The position numbers and the translations under genes are program-made. The notes beneath the pieces were generated by a model. That model was not told the DNA's origin. It was given only the letters and a program-made list of their open reading frames with translations, and did not search any database. Shown in pieces: positions 24,974 to 31,161 of a stretch of 34,696 nucleotides of DNA. This stretch comes from a virus, in IMG/VR virus record IMGVR_UViG_3300031997_000034, positions 1 to 34,696 of that record; one strand, written 5' to 3'. Position 1 is the first letter of the stretch; every line of letters starts with the position of its first letter.

Positions 24974-25007
24974 AGCAGTTGGTCTGCCAGTTTCTTGGTA
25001 CAATTTT

Positions 25008-25013
25008 ATTATA
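25008..25013 (-). promoter_or_regulatory. Possible -10 element ahead of the SNF2 helicase
   Basis: A perfect TATAAT lies on the minus strand 35 bases before the helicase ATG, straight after the resolvase stop, in a locally AT-rich spot. The best -35 (TTCACT, 15 bases upstream) is poor. The helicase start has no ribosome binding site. Confidence 0.3.
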
Positions 25014-25015
25014 AT

Positions 25016-25648
25016 CTAGACCAAGATAAGTGAACCAGGGACTTTTGTTCCGTACTTTGAAGGCTTCTTTGGACCATGTGATGGATAGACCTTGCTAAGA
25101 TGGTAATAAAGCGCATGCCGCAAAGCATCCTTGATGTGAGGAGATTTGAATCCTGCTGAATCTGGAAGAAGCTTCAAAAGCTGCTCGTCTCCAAGCATGC
25201 TCTTGCAGGATGGGGACTGTTCTACAATGGGTATAAGGTGCTGCGAGCACAAGTACTTGATGACTCCGATGCGCTCTACTGCAGGAAAGTAGCTTCCTAT
25301 CTGGTCGTGAGCGTGTTGCTGGAACAATCTAAACGACTCAACAACAACAACGGTGGGTCTGTATCTAGGAATCCACCTAGATTCCCACAACGCGAAGTCG
25401 TCCCAGTTGTAGAGTTCGCACGCTACTAGAACTTTTAGTTCCTTGCTCACGACGTTGCAAACCGCAAAGCCTGTAGTCGCACCGGGGTCGAACGCGTGGA
25501 TTACGTACTCTCCTGCTTGCACGCCAACAGGCTCGATGATATCTTCTCCATGTTCGCGCTCGAGCAGTTTGATGTCGTCCATCAACTCGTTTACCTGATC
25601 GCTGGTGAGAATACGACGGTACTTATACACAAAGGATTGAGTGTTCAT
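25016..25648 (-). CDS. RuvC-like Holliday junction resolvase
   Basis: A 210-residue RNase H-fold protein. The first acidic strand is HAFDPGATTGFAV (D54, the RuvC D-P-G-x-T-T-G signature), the second VVVVESFRLF (E104), and the last HIKDALRHALYYH (H171, D174) provides the C-terminal catalytic acid. ATG 25648 overlaps the previous stop. An N-terminal helical extension of ~45 residues precedes the fold. It would cut branched DNA before packaging or during recombination. Confidence 0.85.
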   Translation of the reverse strand: MNTQSFVYKYRRILTSDQVNELMDDIKLLEREHGEDIIEPVGVQAGEYVIHAFDPGATTGFAVCNVVSKELKVLVACELYNWDDFALWESRWIPRYRPTVVVVESFRLFQQHAHDQIGSYFPAVERIGVIKYLCSQHLIPIVEQSPSCKSMLGDEQLLKLLPDSAGFKSPHIKDALRHALYYHLSKVYPSHGPKKPSKYGTKVPGSLILV

Positions 25649-25842
25649 TTCTTTTCAATCGCTTCCATCGTTCGGCGATGCTGCTCAGCTTGACCAGCTA
25701 GAACCCTTGCTCCGTCTTCAAGAGCCTTAGCACCTTTAGAGTCACCTTCTTGCTCTGCACGCCACGCAGCTAGCTCCAACATGGTTGCCTGATCTGTTGC
25801 TGTTTGCCATAGCAACTCTGATAGAGATTTGAAAAAACTCAT
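25645..25842 (-). CDS. Hypothetical 65-residue helical protein
   Basis: ATG 25842 overlaps the HNH gene stop (ATGA) with AGGTGGG upstream. The product is almost wholly helical, alanine- and glutamate-rich (LELAAWRAEQEGD, KALEDGARVLAGQAEQHRR). It may form a coiled coil. No family was recognised. Confidence 0.6.
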   Translation of the reverse strand: MSFFKSLSELLWQTATDQATMLELAAWRAEQEGDSKGAKALEDGARVLAGQAEQHRRTMEAIEKK

Positions 25843-26210
25843 ATCCCACCTACATACTCATAGTGCATGTGAGCATCGTCAAGAAACTTGAGAAGGTTCT
25901 CGGGCTTCAGAAGGTAACGTTGCCCACCGTTAGGAAACGGAAAGAACATTGTACATACGTGGACGACCTCGTGCGCTGTAGCACTCAGCACAATCAAGTT
26001 CTCCGGCTTGTTATTCTTCTTGTTATGGTCGATGTGATGAACATGCAAGTCGGTTATCAGAACGTGGTTGAGAGCCTTGATCGCGATGGCTCGATGCTCA
26101 CCCATCTGCATCTCTTCGTTCCAGACATAGCCTTCTGCGACTACTCTGTTGCGGAACGCTTTGCGTTCGTCGTCGTGCACAGTTTCAAAGCTGAAGTCGT
26201 TCATTGTCAT
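25839..26210 (-). CDS. HNH endonuclease
   Basis: A 123-residue protein with a clear HNH core: HVHHIDHNKKNNKPENLIVL followed by ATAHEVVH, giving the paired histidines, the central asparagine and the terminal histidine. An N-terminal segment with YVWNEEMQMGEHRAIA resembles the DNA-contacting leader of phage HNH homing enzymes (HNH_3 type). Its start overlaps the previous stop (ATGA). It sits inside the recombination operon and may be a free-standing homing nuclease. Confidence 0.85.
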   Translation of the reverse strand: MTMNDFSFETVHDDERKAFRNRVVAEGYVWNEEMQMGEHRAIAIKALNHVLITDLHVHHIDHNKKNNKPENLIVLSATAHEVVHVCTMFFPFPNGGQRYLLKPENLLKFLDDAHMHYEYVGGI

Positions 26211-26410
26211 GTAGATACCTCGTATTGAACGGTTGCAACGAACCTGCCGTTTGCACGCTCAGCTAGAACGCACTCTTCTCCGTAGTAGATCGAGAACCAA
26301 TCCTCGCAGGCAAGAATCATTGTAACGTTGTTGCTTCCGACTTTGAGTACAGTGCCATCGGAGAATATAAGGCCTACGATCACCCTGTTGTCTTCTAGTA
26401 ATTTCTTCAT
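26207..26410 (-). CDS. Hypothetical 67-residue protein
   Basis: The start at ATG 26410 is preferred because AAAGGA lies a few bases upstream; a GTG at 26512 would add 34 residues with a weak site. The product is beta-rich (RVIVGLIFSDGTVLKVG, NVTMILACEDWFSIYYG, RFVATVQYEV). No family was recognised. It is the first gene of a coupled group after a 155-base gap that contains a short GCCTCAGAGGC palindrome and no convincing promoter. Confidence 0.6.
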   Translation of the reverse strand: MKKLLEDNRVIVGLIFSDGTVLKVGSNNVTMILACEDWFSIYYGEECVLAERANGRFVATVQYEVST

Positions 26411-26565
26411 CGCAATCCTTTCGCCATGGATGCACGCACACCCAGACAAACACTCAACATCGCGTAACGGCGTAATGTACACTTGAGCCGCCCTTGCACG
26501 CTTGCTACTCACTTAGTTCTAGCCTCTGAGGCCAAGCGCGTCAGGCCGTCAAAGCTTAGCTGCTC

Positions 26566-26829
26566 CTACTCGTCCAAACGTAAAACGCCATGTTTGGATA
26601 GTATGGCTTGCCAGTCGCCGATTGACTTGCTTGTGGCTAGTTCTTCCATTGGGATCTTCGTAAGGTCGGGGAAGCCATTCTCCAAGTTAGGTATGACGAA
26701 CGTTGCCCGTGATCTCATTAGGTAACATACTCCGTCGCCTACAGCTATCTTGGAGATCGGCTTCACCATATCCTTCGAATAGTACGCTGCCAAGAACGAG
26801 AATGTGGCAAACATACCAGGTGCGATCAT
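26566..26829 (-). CDS. Hypothetical 87-residue protein coupled to dpdA
   Basis: ATG 26829 overlaps the DpdA-like gene stop (ATGA). The product begins with a hydrophobic/aromatic stretch (MFATFSFLAAYYS), then VGDGVCYLMRSRATFVIP and a polar C-terminus. No family was recognised. Overlap with a DNA-modification gene makes it a candidate accessory factor. Confidence 0.6.
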   Translation of the reverse strand: MIAPGMFATFSFLAAYYSKDMVKPISKIAVGDGVCYLMRSRATFVIPNLENGFPDLTKIPMEELATSKSIGDWQAILSKHGVLRLDE

Positions 26830-27560
26830 AGAGGACCTGACAGTAGTCTCTTGCAGTATGCCAAGTTCGCAATTGCAGTCAAAGAGTCTACGTGTTTACC
26901 TTCGACGAGGTGCGGTTTGTAGTCTCTTGGCATATTACTGAGGTACTTGTCTTCCTGTGCCGCAGCGATTGGTAAGCTAGTGTCCCATGACCGGATGAGG
27001 TGATCGTAGGTGAGTTCGCCAACACCTCGCCAGCAGCCGAGGAAGTGTATCTTGCAATGTTTAGGGACCTCGTCAAGCAGCGCGAAGCGGCTAATGAAGC
27101 GTTCCATGTGCATTGCAATGCCGACCGTGCTAATTCGGTTGTAGAACGGAGCTTCCGTCATGTCGTCGCGCGATTGAAGCCACTCGTCAGCCGTATTGCC
27201 TTGAGGAACGAACATGTAAGCTAGTTCGCGCTCGGCGATGTCGGTCGGAAGGTGCTCGAAGAACTTCTTCGTAGATACTAACGTGGCTTTGCTGTCAAGC
27301 AACACGTCCGGCACGACTACTTCGTCTGGCTGGACCCTTCGAATGACACTGTAGTAGGCTTCTAACTCGTCCATCGAGATTGGGCCGCGTTGCACGTTCG
27401 CGGCGCCAGAGACTGGATGTTGCATGTCCAAGATGACGTATTTGTCGTTCAGGAGCTCGAGATCAGGATGTTTCCACCCAGCTTGCAGGAATACTCTGTC
27501 TCCTAGTAGAGCCCACTCAGGAGCACTGCTCGGACTGACGATGCATAGGTCAGTTGACAT
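26826..27560 (-). CDS. dpdA: DpdA-like DNA-guanine transglycosylase
   Basis: A 244-residue protein of the tRNA-guanine transglycosylase superfamily in the short phage form. Catalytic candidates are D85 (VVVPDVLLD) and D193 in the strand after FLGCWRGVGEL (RSWDTSLP), which lines up with the nucleophile motif of Tgt (…G-x-D-x-F-D…). There is no zinc-binding cysteine set as in bacterial Tgt. The phage enzymes exchange guanine in DNA for preQ0 or a derivative. GGAGG precedes ATG 27560, which overlaps the previous gene by 11 bases. The matching synthesis genes are about 11 kb away in the same operon direction. Confidence 0.78.
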   Translation of the reverse strand: MSTDLCIVSPSSAPEWALLGDRVFLQAGWKHPDLELLNDKYVILDMQHPVSGAANVQRGPISMDELEAYYSVIRRVQPDEVVVPDVLLDSKATLVSTKKFFEHLPTDIAERELAYMFVPQGNTADEWLQSRDDMTEAPFYNRISTVGIAMHMERFISRFALLDEVPKHCKIHFLGCWRGVGELTYDHLIRSWDTSLPIAAAQEDKYLSNMPRDYKPHLVEGKHVDSLTAIANLAYCKRLLSGPL

Positions 27561-27954
27561 GCTTAGCCTCCAGTTCCTTCAGCGCGAGTTCAGCGTATCC
27601 GGCGATGTCTTGCCAATTGTCGAGGTAGTTCGGATCTGCCAACGCTCGTACTAACTTGTTTAGGATCATTAGCCAGCAGAAAAAGAGGTTGCTTACTAGG
27701 ATGTTATCTAGTAAGCAACTCTCGCTCAGGAGACGCACAATCCTCGACGTTGTGAGGTGTGCGTCCCCGTACTTCTTGCTACGCTCGGCGACGAGGTCTT
27801 CGATGGCGATCGAGTTAGTTGGAGGGTCGAGGTGCCTGTTGGCATACTCCATAGACGCCGCCGCGTACTTGAATACGTCAGTCGGTGGCTTAGCCGTCGT
27901 TACGCAACCGTTGAGGCCCTCGAATTTAGTCGCTGTTGACTTCGGGTTCGTCAT
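27550..27954 (-). CDS. DUF6378-like protein
   Basis: The true start is ATG 27954; the longer frame to 28152 overlaps an acidic gene in another phase. The 134-residue product has the pattern E-x-R-x-x-x-Y-G-D (VAERSKKYGDAH) near the middle, then a hydrophobic helix and NKLVRAL…LDNWQDIAGYAELAL, closely resembling phage DUF6378 proteins (R-x-x-x-YG … D-x-DIAGYA). Function of that family is not established. The coding sequence contains a 12-bp perfect inverted repeat. Confidence 0.7.
   Translation of the reverse strand: MTNPKSTATKFEGLNGCVTTAKPPTDVFKYAAASMEYANRHLDPPTNSIAIEDLVAERSKKYGDAHLTTSRIVRLLSESCLLDNILVSNLFFCWLMILNKLVRALADPNYLDNWQDIAGYAELALKELEAKHVN
27688..27719. repeat. 12-bp perfect inverted repeat inside the DUF6378-like gene
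   Basis: GTTGCTTACTAG (27688-27699) and its exact complement (27708-27719) flank an 8-base loop; a GAG/CTC pairing with one bulge extends it outward. It lies within codons for SESCLLDNILVSNLFF. Confidence 0.65.
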
Positions 27955-28195
27955 CGTCCTCATCCATTTCGGGGGCAGCGTCGAGCGGGTCGACGCCTTC
28001 CTGACTTTGAACCCAGAGTGTGAAATCTTCGATGATGTCGTCGGTGGTTGCACCGTCTGCGACGAGTGCCGAGATGTTCTCCGTCTTCCAGTACTCGTCG
28101 AATAACTCAATGAGACGTCCTTTGATGACGTCAGGTGAGACGAGTGTTCCATCGTCTAGATTCGCGGCCGGTTTGGTTGGCTGATTAGCTGCCAT
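27926..28195 (-). CDS. Hypothetical acidic 89-residue protein
   Basis: ATG 28195 is preceded by AAGGAGA. The product has a flexible start (AANQPTKPAANLDDG), a helical middle (IKGRLIELFDEYWKTENI) and a strongly acidic end (APEMDEDDDEPEVNSD). Similar acidic phage proteins can bind or inhibit nucleic-acid enzymes, but no family was recognised. It overlaps the genes on both sides (29 and 11 bases). Confidence 0.65.
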   Translation of the reverse strand: MAANQPTKPAANLDDGTLVSPDVIKGRLIELFDEYWKTENISALVADGATTDDIIEDFTLWVQSQEGVDPLDAAPEMDEDDDEPEVNSD

Positions 28196-28469
28196 TTGAT
28201 GCTCTCCTTTTTGGATTGGGAATTGGTTCTGGTGTCGTAAAGCTTTGATACAAGCAAGATATACCGTTGCCGTTTGATGTTACCCAGCATCCAACTTCAT
28301 GAGCTGGGTCGGGATAGAAGTAGATGAATGTAGGAGTGGGAGCAGTAAGGACTGACGGAGCGAGCCGTTCCCAATCAGCTTCGTCGCTGCAGCTTCTCGC
28401 TATGATGAGGAGCAAGAGGATGAGTGCTATGTGTAGAAAAGAGATACTTTTGGGGAACGGCATGACCAT
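28185..28469 (-). CDS. Small exported or membrane-anchored protein
   Basis: ATG 28469 follows GGAG with a 7-base gap. The 94-residue product has a basic start, a hydrophobic segment (HIALILLLLIIA, residues ~12-23) and then ARSCSDEADW; the cysteine is not in a good lipobox, so a membrane anchor is more likely than a lipoprotein. The rest is proline-rich (TAPTPTFIYFYPDP, PEPIPNPKRR), reminiscent of outer-membrane spanin-type proteins. No i-spanin partner is visible. Confidence 0.6.
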   Translation of the reverse strand: MVMPFPKSISFLHIALILLLLIIARSCSDEADWERLAPSVLTAPTPTFIYFYPDPAHEVGCWVTSNGNGISCLYQSFTTPEPIPNPKRRASNGS

Positions 28470-28596
28470 ATTGTTGCTCCCAATGCTTTGTGGACAACCT
28501 GAGCATCGAACTCAGTCTGCGAACATTACATTCGCATACCATTTGGCCTGTCTCACGTACTGCTACGCGGAAGCGTCCGTTGCCCATATAGTTGGT

Positions 28597-28636
28597 TAGT
28601 TAGCTAGGTCGAGCATGTGCTGGACCTAGCTAACTA
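28597..28636. repeat. 14-bp perfect hairpin
   Basis: TAGTTAGCTAGGTC (28597-28610) pairs perfectly with 28623-28636 around a 12-base loop. No T-tract follows on either strand. It is the first of several hairpins packed into the 28588-28960 intergenic stretch. Confidence 0.75.
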
Positions 28637-28670
28637 TCCTAAGGAGGCTACAGGCGCGGATTGTCCGCAC

Positions 28671-28746
28671 CCAACTGCGATCGGCTTTCTTTGCCCGTGT
28701 GTATCGGCGCAAGCGGGATATGTAGTCCCGCACCGATCGCAGTTGG
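28671..28746 (-). ncRNA. Putative structured element A (three-way junction)
   Basis: A 76-base element. P1 is a perfect 14-bp stem (CCAACTGCGATCGG at 28671-28684 with 28733-28746). It encloses two hairpins side by side: P2 (28691-28697 with 28705-28712, one bulge, 7-base loop) and P3 (GCGGGA 28713-28718 with 28726-28731, 7-base loop). No tRNA T-loop or D-arm signature is present. Strand is inferred from the direction of the flanking genes; expression is not shown by sequence. Confidence 0.5.
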
Positions 28747-28761
28747 CTGAGTACAATGTCG

Positions 28762-28844
28762 CACCCTTCTACGATCGACCGCTTCAACCCCCGTTGAAAC
28801 TATGGAGTGGCAAGCACTCCTATAAAGTCGATCGTAGAAGGGTG
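28762..28844 (-). ncRNA. Putative structured element B (three-way junction)
   Basis: An 83-base element. P1 is a perfect 18-bp stem (28762-28779 with 28827-28844). It encloses P2 (TTCAAC 28783-28788 with 28793-28798, CCCC loop) and P3 (GGAGTG 28804-28809 with 28815-28820, 5-base loop). Architecture repeats element A, and both P1 stems carry CGATCG next to the junction. This likeness is the main support for a shared function. Confidence 0.5.
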
Positions 28845-28868
28845 AGGGCAAACCTGACAGTTTGCCCT
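28845..28868. repeat. 9-bp perfect hairpin
   Basis: AGGGCAAAC pairs perfectly with GTTTGCCCT around a 6-base loop, directly adjoining element B. No T-tract follows in either direction. Just beyond it, CACCTTGA is repeated directly at 28870 and 28883. Confidence 0.6.
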
Positions 28869-28918
28869 GCACCTTGAGCCAACACCTTGACACGTTACTA
28901 ACACGCCGGTATTCATGA

Positions 28919-28950
28919 CATGACCGCACGTGCTAGTAAGGTCGGTCATG
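28919..28950 (-). terminator. Hairpin just after the HTH-like gene stop
   Basis: CATGACCG (28919-28926) pairs with CGGTCATG (28943-28950), with a GCACGTGC palindrome in the loop region. It begins about 10 bases after the stop of the gene at 28961-29419. It lacks a T-tract, so terminator function is uncertain. Confidence 0.4.
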
Positions 28951-28960
28951 AGGCCAGCTG

Positions 28961-29419
28961 CTAGGCCTTGGCGGCTGCTTCTTCCTTGTTCTTGCGCTCG
29001 GCCGCGGCACGCTTGATGCGGTAGGCTTTGCTGCGCGCCGGGTCGTAGTTCGTAGCCGGCTTCAAGCTGGCGGACACGGCGTCGCCGAACAGGCTCTTCA
29101 CCTGCTCGAGCTCGGTGCCGGAGAGACGGATGTAGAACTTCTTCCGTCCGTCCTGGCTGCGCGTGCCGGTCGTCCTGGTGGCGAGCGACGTCACGTAAGC
29201 GGTCAACACCGATTCCTCGATTCCTCGCTGATGACGGCCGTTCATCTCGACCCACACGCTCGTCGGGCCGTTCACCTTCACCTCGGGATCAACCTTCTGC
29301 GCTTTGCTCTCGAGGTCCGCTCGCCGGACGATGCTGTTCATCACCATCGGCGACTTGCCGCTGACCTCTGCGGCTTCCTTGATCGAATAGAAAACCTTTC
29401 CGTCGATATTGCTAGGCAT
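28961..29419 (-). CDS. HTH-like early protein, paralogue 1
   Basis: AAGGAGA precedes ATG 29419. The 152-residue product starts with a helix-turn-helix-like segment (VFYSIKEAAEVSGKSPMVMNSIVRR) after a short beta strand, then a beta section (SVWVEMNGRHQRG), FYIRLSGTELEQVKSLF, and a basic, alanine-rich tail (KRAAAERKNKEEAAAKA). Layout and motif order match the proteins at 30575 and 34023 (Y-x-K-x-EA… helix; conserved beta section; late helix and basic tail). The gene is visibly richer in GC than the DNA around it. Probably a DNA-binding regulator; target unknown. Confidence 0.65.
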   Translation of the reverse strand: MPSNIDGKVFYSIKEAAEVSGKSPMVMNSIVRRADLESKAQKVDPEVKVNGPTSVWVEMNGRHQRGIEESVLTAYVTSLATRTTGTRSQDGRKKFYIRLSGTELEQVKSLFGDAVSASLKPATNYDPARSKAYRIKRAAAERKNKEEAAAKA

Positions 29420-29448
29420 TTTGATCTCCTTTCATAGAGAATAGTTTT

Positions 29449-29476
29449 CTCACACGCGTTGCCTGGAGCGTGTGAG
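29449..29476. repeat. 9-bp perfect hairpin upstream of paralogue 1
   Basis: CTCACACGC (29449-29457) pairs with GCGTGTGAG (29468-29476) around a 10-base loop, in the leader of the gene starting at 29419. It may be an operator or a leader hairpin. Confidence 0.55.
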
Positions 29477-29677
29477 TTGATTTGCTCGCTATTATTATTT
29501 TATACTAGAACCAAACATCGTACCTAGTGTCTTTTGTCATGTACATTGAACTGAGTTTTATACCTCCTTTGCTTGTAACATTTGCGTTGCCGTGGTGTAA
29601 TTAGCATTGCTAGCTTCGGCCTATCAATGTAGTAAGGCACACCCCAAATTGACACCCAGTGCACGTCGTAACGGCGC

Positions 29678-29704
29678 AGTGAGCGGTATTTGAATTCGGC
29701 TCGC
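29678..29704. repeat. 27-base repeat, copy 1
   Basis: AGTGAGCGGTATTTGAATTC followed by GGCTCGC. An identical copy lies at 29985-30011 and a degenerate one at 29742-29764 (AGTGAGAGGTATTAGAATTC). Confidence 0.85.
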
Positions 29705-29831
29705 AGTTTTTTGTTCATTTGTCTACATATTTTCGAGAAAAAGTGAGAGGTATTAGAATTCAGCATAGCGAGTTCAAGGCACTTTTAGCGATTTTGTACA
29801 ACACGTAAGTGTTTTGAATTTTGCTACGTGA

Positions 29832-29885
29832 GTAGCGAAAAAGTGGTTTTTTCTATACTCAGCGTAGCGAAAAAGTGGTTTTTTC
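29832..29885. repeat. Tandem pair of a 22-base repeat
   Basis: GTAGCGAAAAAGTGG plus TTTTTTC occurs at 29832-29853 and again at 29864-29885, exactly 32 bases apart. The AAAGTGxG core is shared with the 27-base repeats. Confidence 0.85.
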
Positions 29886-29984
29886 GCTATGCCCGGAATA
29901 TCGAAAATTAAGGATCTATATGTTTTTCTCGTCCCTCATGTTTGTACAAAATTGTTTTTATCACTTTATCCCAAATTAGCATAA

Positions 29985-30011
29985 AGTGAGCGGTATTTGA
30001 ATTCGGCTCGC
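29985..30011. repeat. 27-base repeat, copy 2
   Basis: Identical over 27 bases to 29678-29704, 307 bases away and in the same orientation. Confidence 0.85.
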
Positions 30012-30201
30012 TACTGTTTTGGTGTTATTTTCGCTATGGTGAGAGGGTTTATACTTCTGAAATAACTAACACCGTAATGTGCTTTTTATTTTTGTGCTGT
30101 GTCGAAAGTCCCGGTTTCTGTATGGAATTTGTAAGTTCTTTGCTTCTATGGTTTGTTGTTCGGTTGTGCTATTTCGAGAATTGTACAACTTATGAAACAA
30201 T

Positions 30202-30281
30202 AAAGAATCGTAACGGGTAAGGTAAAGAATCGTTACTTTTCCGGGTGTACTTTGTTACGAATCGTAACATACACGTTACGA
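30202..30281. repeat. GTTACGA/TCGTAAC iteron cluster
   Basis: AAAGAATCGTAAC (30202-30214), AAAGAATCGTTAC (30224-30236), near-palindrome GTTACGAATCGTAAC (30254-30268) and GTTACGA (30275-30281). The first two are 22 bases apart, two helical turns. They are not DnaA boxes. Confidence 0.65.
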
Positions 30282-30353
30282 TAATAGAATGAAGATTACT
30301 TTGTTGTATATATTGTTTTTTGGAGATATATATAAATATAATAATCTAATCTT

Positions 30354-30380
30354 TATATATATATATATATATATATATAT
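30354..30380. repeat. 27-base alternating TA tract
   Basis: An uninterrupted TATATA run inside a broader AT-rich stretch (30300-30410), about 70 bases from the iteron cluster. A candidate DNA-unwinding element. Confidence 0.8.
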
Positions 30381-30574
30381 CATTAGTAAAAAATTGTACA
30401 ACAGAAAATTTCAGACCAAATTTCTGCCATGACGGGCATCGCTTTGCTAAAAGTGCTGTACTCTCCTCACTCGCAGGCTCGTCTGGAACGTTGGTCTGTA
30501 AGAACGACGCTTGCAGGCTCTGTTGCTTTCTGCGTTTGCAAACAAGGCCTGCGAGCTTCCTGTGGTGTGCGTGC

Positions 30575-31096
30575 TTACGCTTCGAGGTGAAGCTTGCCGT
30601 TCGGCATGACGTCGTCCTTCGCCGCCTGCCGTCGCTTGCGGTCGCGCATGTACTCGCTGCTGCGCGCCGTCAAGTTCTTCGCGTGTTGGAGTGCATGAAC
30701 GATCTTGCCGAGCTTCGCGAGTTCTTCGTCGCCGGCTTCGGGATCTGTCATTACGAGCATGATCTTGTCGATCGCGTCGCTCAAGTCGGCCGGGGCGATT
30801 GTGATCTCGAAACGTTGTACCCCGTTTGCTCCGTGATGCCGTACCTCGAGCTTGAAAGCATCCACGCTGTCCGCGTCGAGCAGTAGCTTCGTCGTACCGG
30901 ATTTTTCATTTACTGGCACGTACCCGACCGCGCCCACTTTGCCGGACGTGATCAGTTGCGTGATCTGCGCTGGATGGGCAATTCCGAGAATTGCCATCGC
31001 TTCCTTCTTGTCGTACACGCGGACAGACGCCTTGCCGTCTTCCTGCACGTACGTCTGGTCGTCGTACTCGACCGTCTTATCGAACATCTTAGCCAT
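30575..31096 (-). CDS. HTH-like early protein, paralogue 2
   Basis: Start at ATG 31096 with AAGGAG upstream. The 173-residue product has VRVYDKKEAMAILGIAHPAQI (helix-turn-helix-like), VGAVGYVPV, LLLDADSVDAFKLEVRHHG, QRFEITIAPADLSDAIDKI and a helical C-terminus with ALQHAKNLTARSSEYMRDRKRR. The VRVY-x-K-x-EA, DADSVDA and AK-x-LT motifs are shared with the protein at 34023. It is transcribed from the strong promoter at 31133-31161 and faces the origin candidate, so it could be an early regulator or initiator. GC-rich relative to the DNA beyond it. Confidence 0.7.
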   Translation of the reverse strand: MAKMFDKTVEYDDQTYVQEDGKASVRVYDKKEAMAILGIAHPAQITQLITSGKVGAVGYVPVNEKSGTTKLLLDADSVDAFKLEVRHHGANGVQRFEITIAPADLSDAIDKIMLVMTDPEAGDEELAKLGKIVHALQHAKNLTARSSEYMRDRKRRQAAKDDVMPNGKLHLEA

Positions 31097-31132
31097 CGTA
31101 GTCTCCTTCAACTAGTTTTTGTTCTTGATATA

Positions 31133-31161
31133 AGTATATAACAGAACAAGTGCAAAGTCAA
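31133..31161 (-). promoter_or_regulatory. Sigma70-type promoter for paralogue 2
   Basis: On the minus strand TTGACT (31156-31161) and TATACT (31133-31138) are separated by exactly 17 bases; each differs from consensus by one base. The start point would be near 31126, giving a ~30-base leader. GTGAC-AAAC-GTCAC (31185-31198) just upstream could be an operator. Confidence 0.7.

Larger units (their letters stand above)
29477..30574. other. AT-rich repeat-bearing noncoding region, origin candidate
   Basis: About 1.1 kb with no convincing gene. It holds three copies of a 27-base repeat, a pair of 22-base repeats, four TTGTACAA palindromes, a cluster of GTTACGA-type iterons and a 27-base TA tract. 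The right end (30420-30574) turns GC-balanced and contains GTTTGCAAAC (30534-30543), a 9-bp inverted repeat CTCGCAGGC (30470-30478 with 30547-30555) and two GCAGGCTC copies. A cluster of iterons beside an easily melted tract is what phage and plasmid replication origins look like; this assignment is inference. Confidence 0.55.

Noticed and set aside
27955-28152. N-terminal extension of the DUF6378-like gene.
   Set aside because: It is Ser/Thr/Arg-rich shadow of the acidic gene in another frame; ATG 27954 fits the family start better.
28375-28587. Minus-strand open frame of 70 codons upstream of and overlapping the small membrane protein gene.
   Set aside because: The start lies beside the 14-bp hairpin with no ribosome binding site, and its last third overlaps a better-supported gene with its own signal.
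28671-28746. Possible tRNA gene, because the element is 76 bases and has a 7-base loop on a 6-bp stem.
   Set aside because: The closing stem is 14 bp, there is no D-arm, no T-loop motif and no acceptor CCA pattern.
29490-29510. Possible promoter (TATAAA) upstream of HTH-like paralogue 1.
   Set aside because: No recognisable -35 element at 16-18 bases; AT-richness makes such matches common here.
29524-29766. Minus-strand open frame of 80 codons in the AT-rich region.
   Set aside because: It contains a copy of the 27-base repeat, has no ribosome binding site, and the repeat's other copy is in a different frame context; treated as noncoding.
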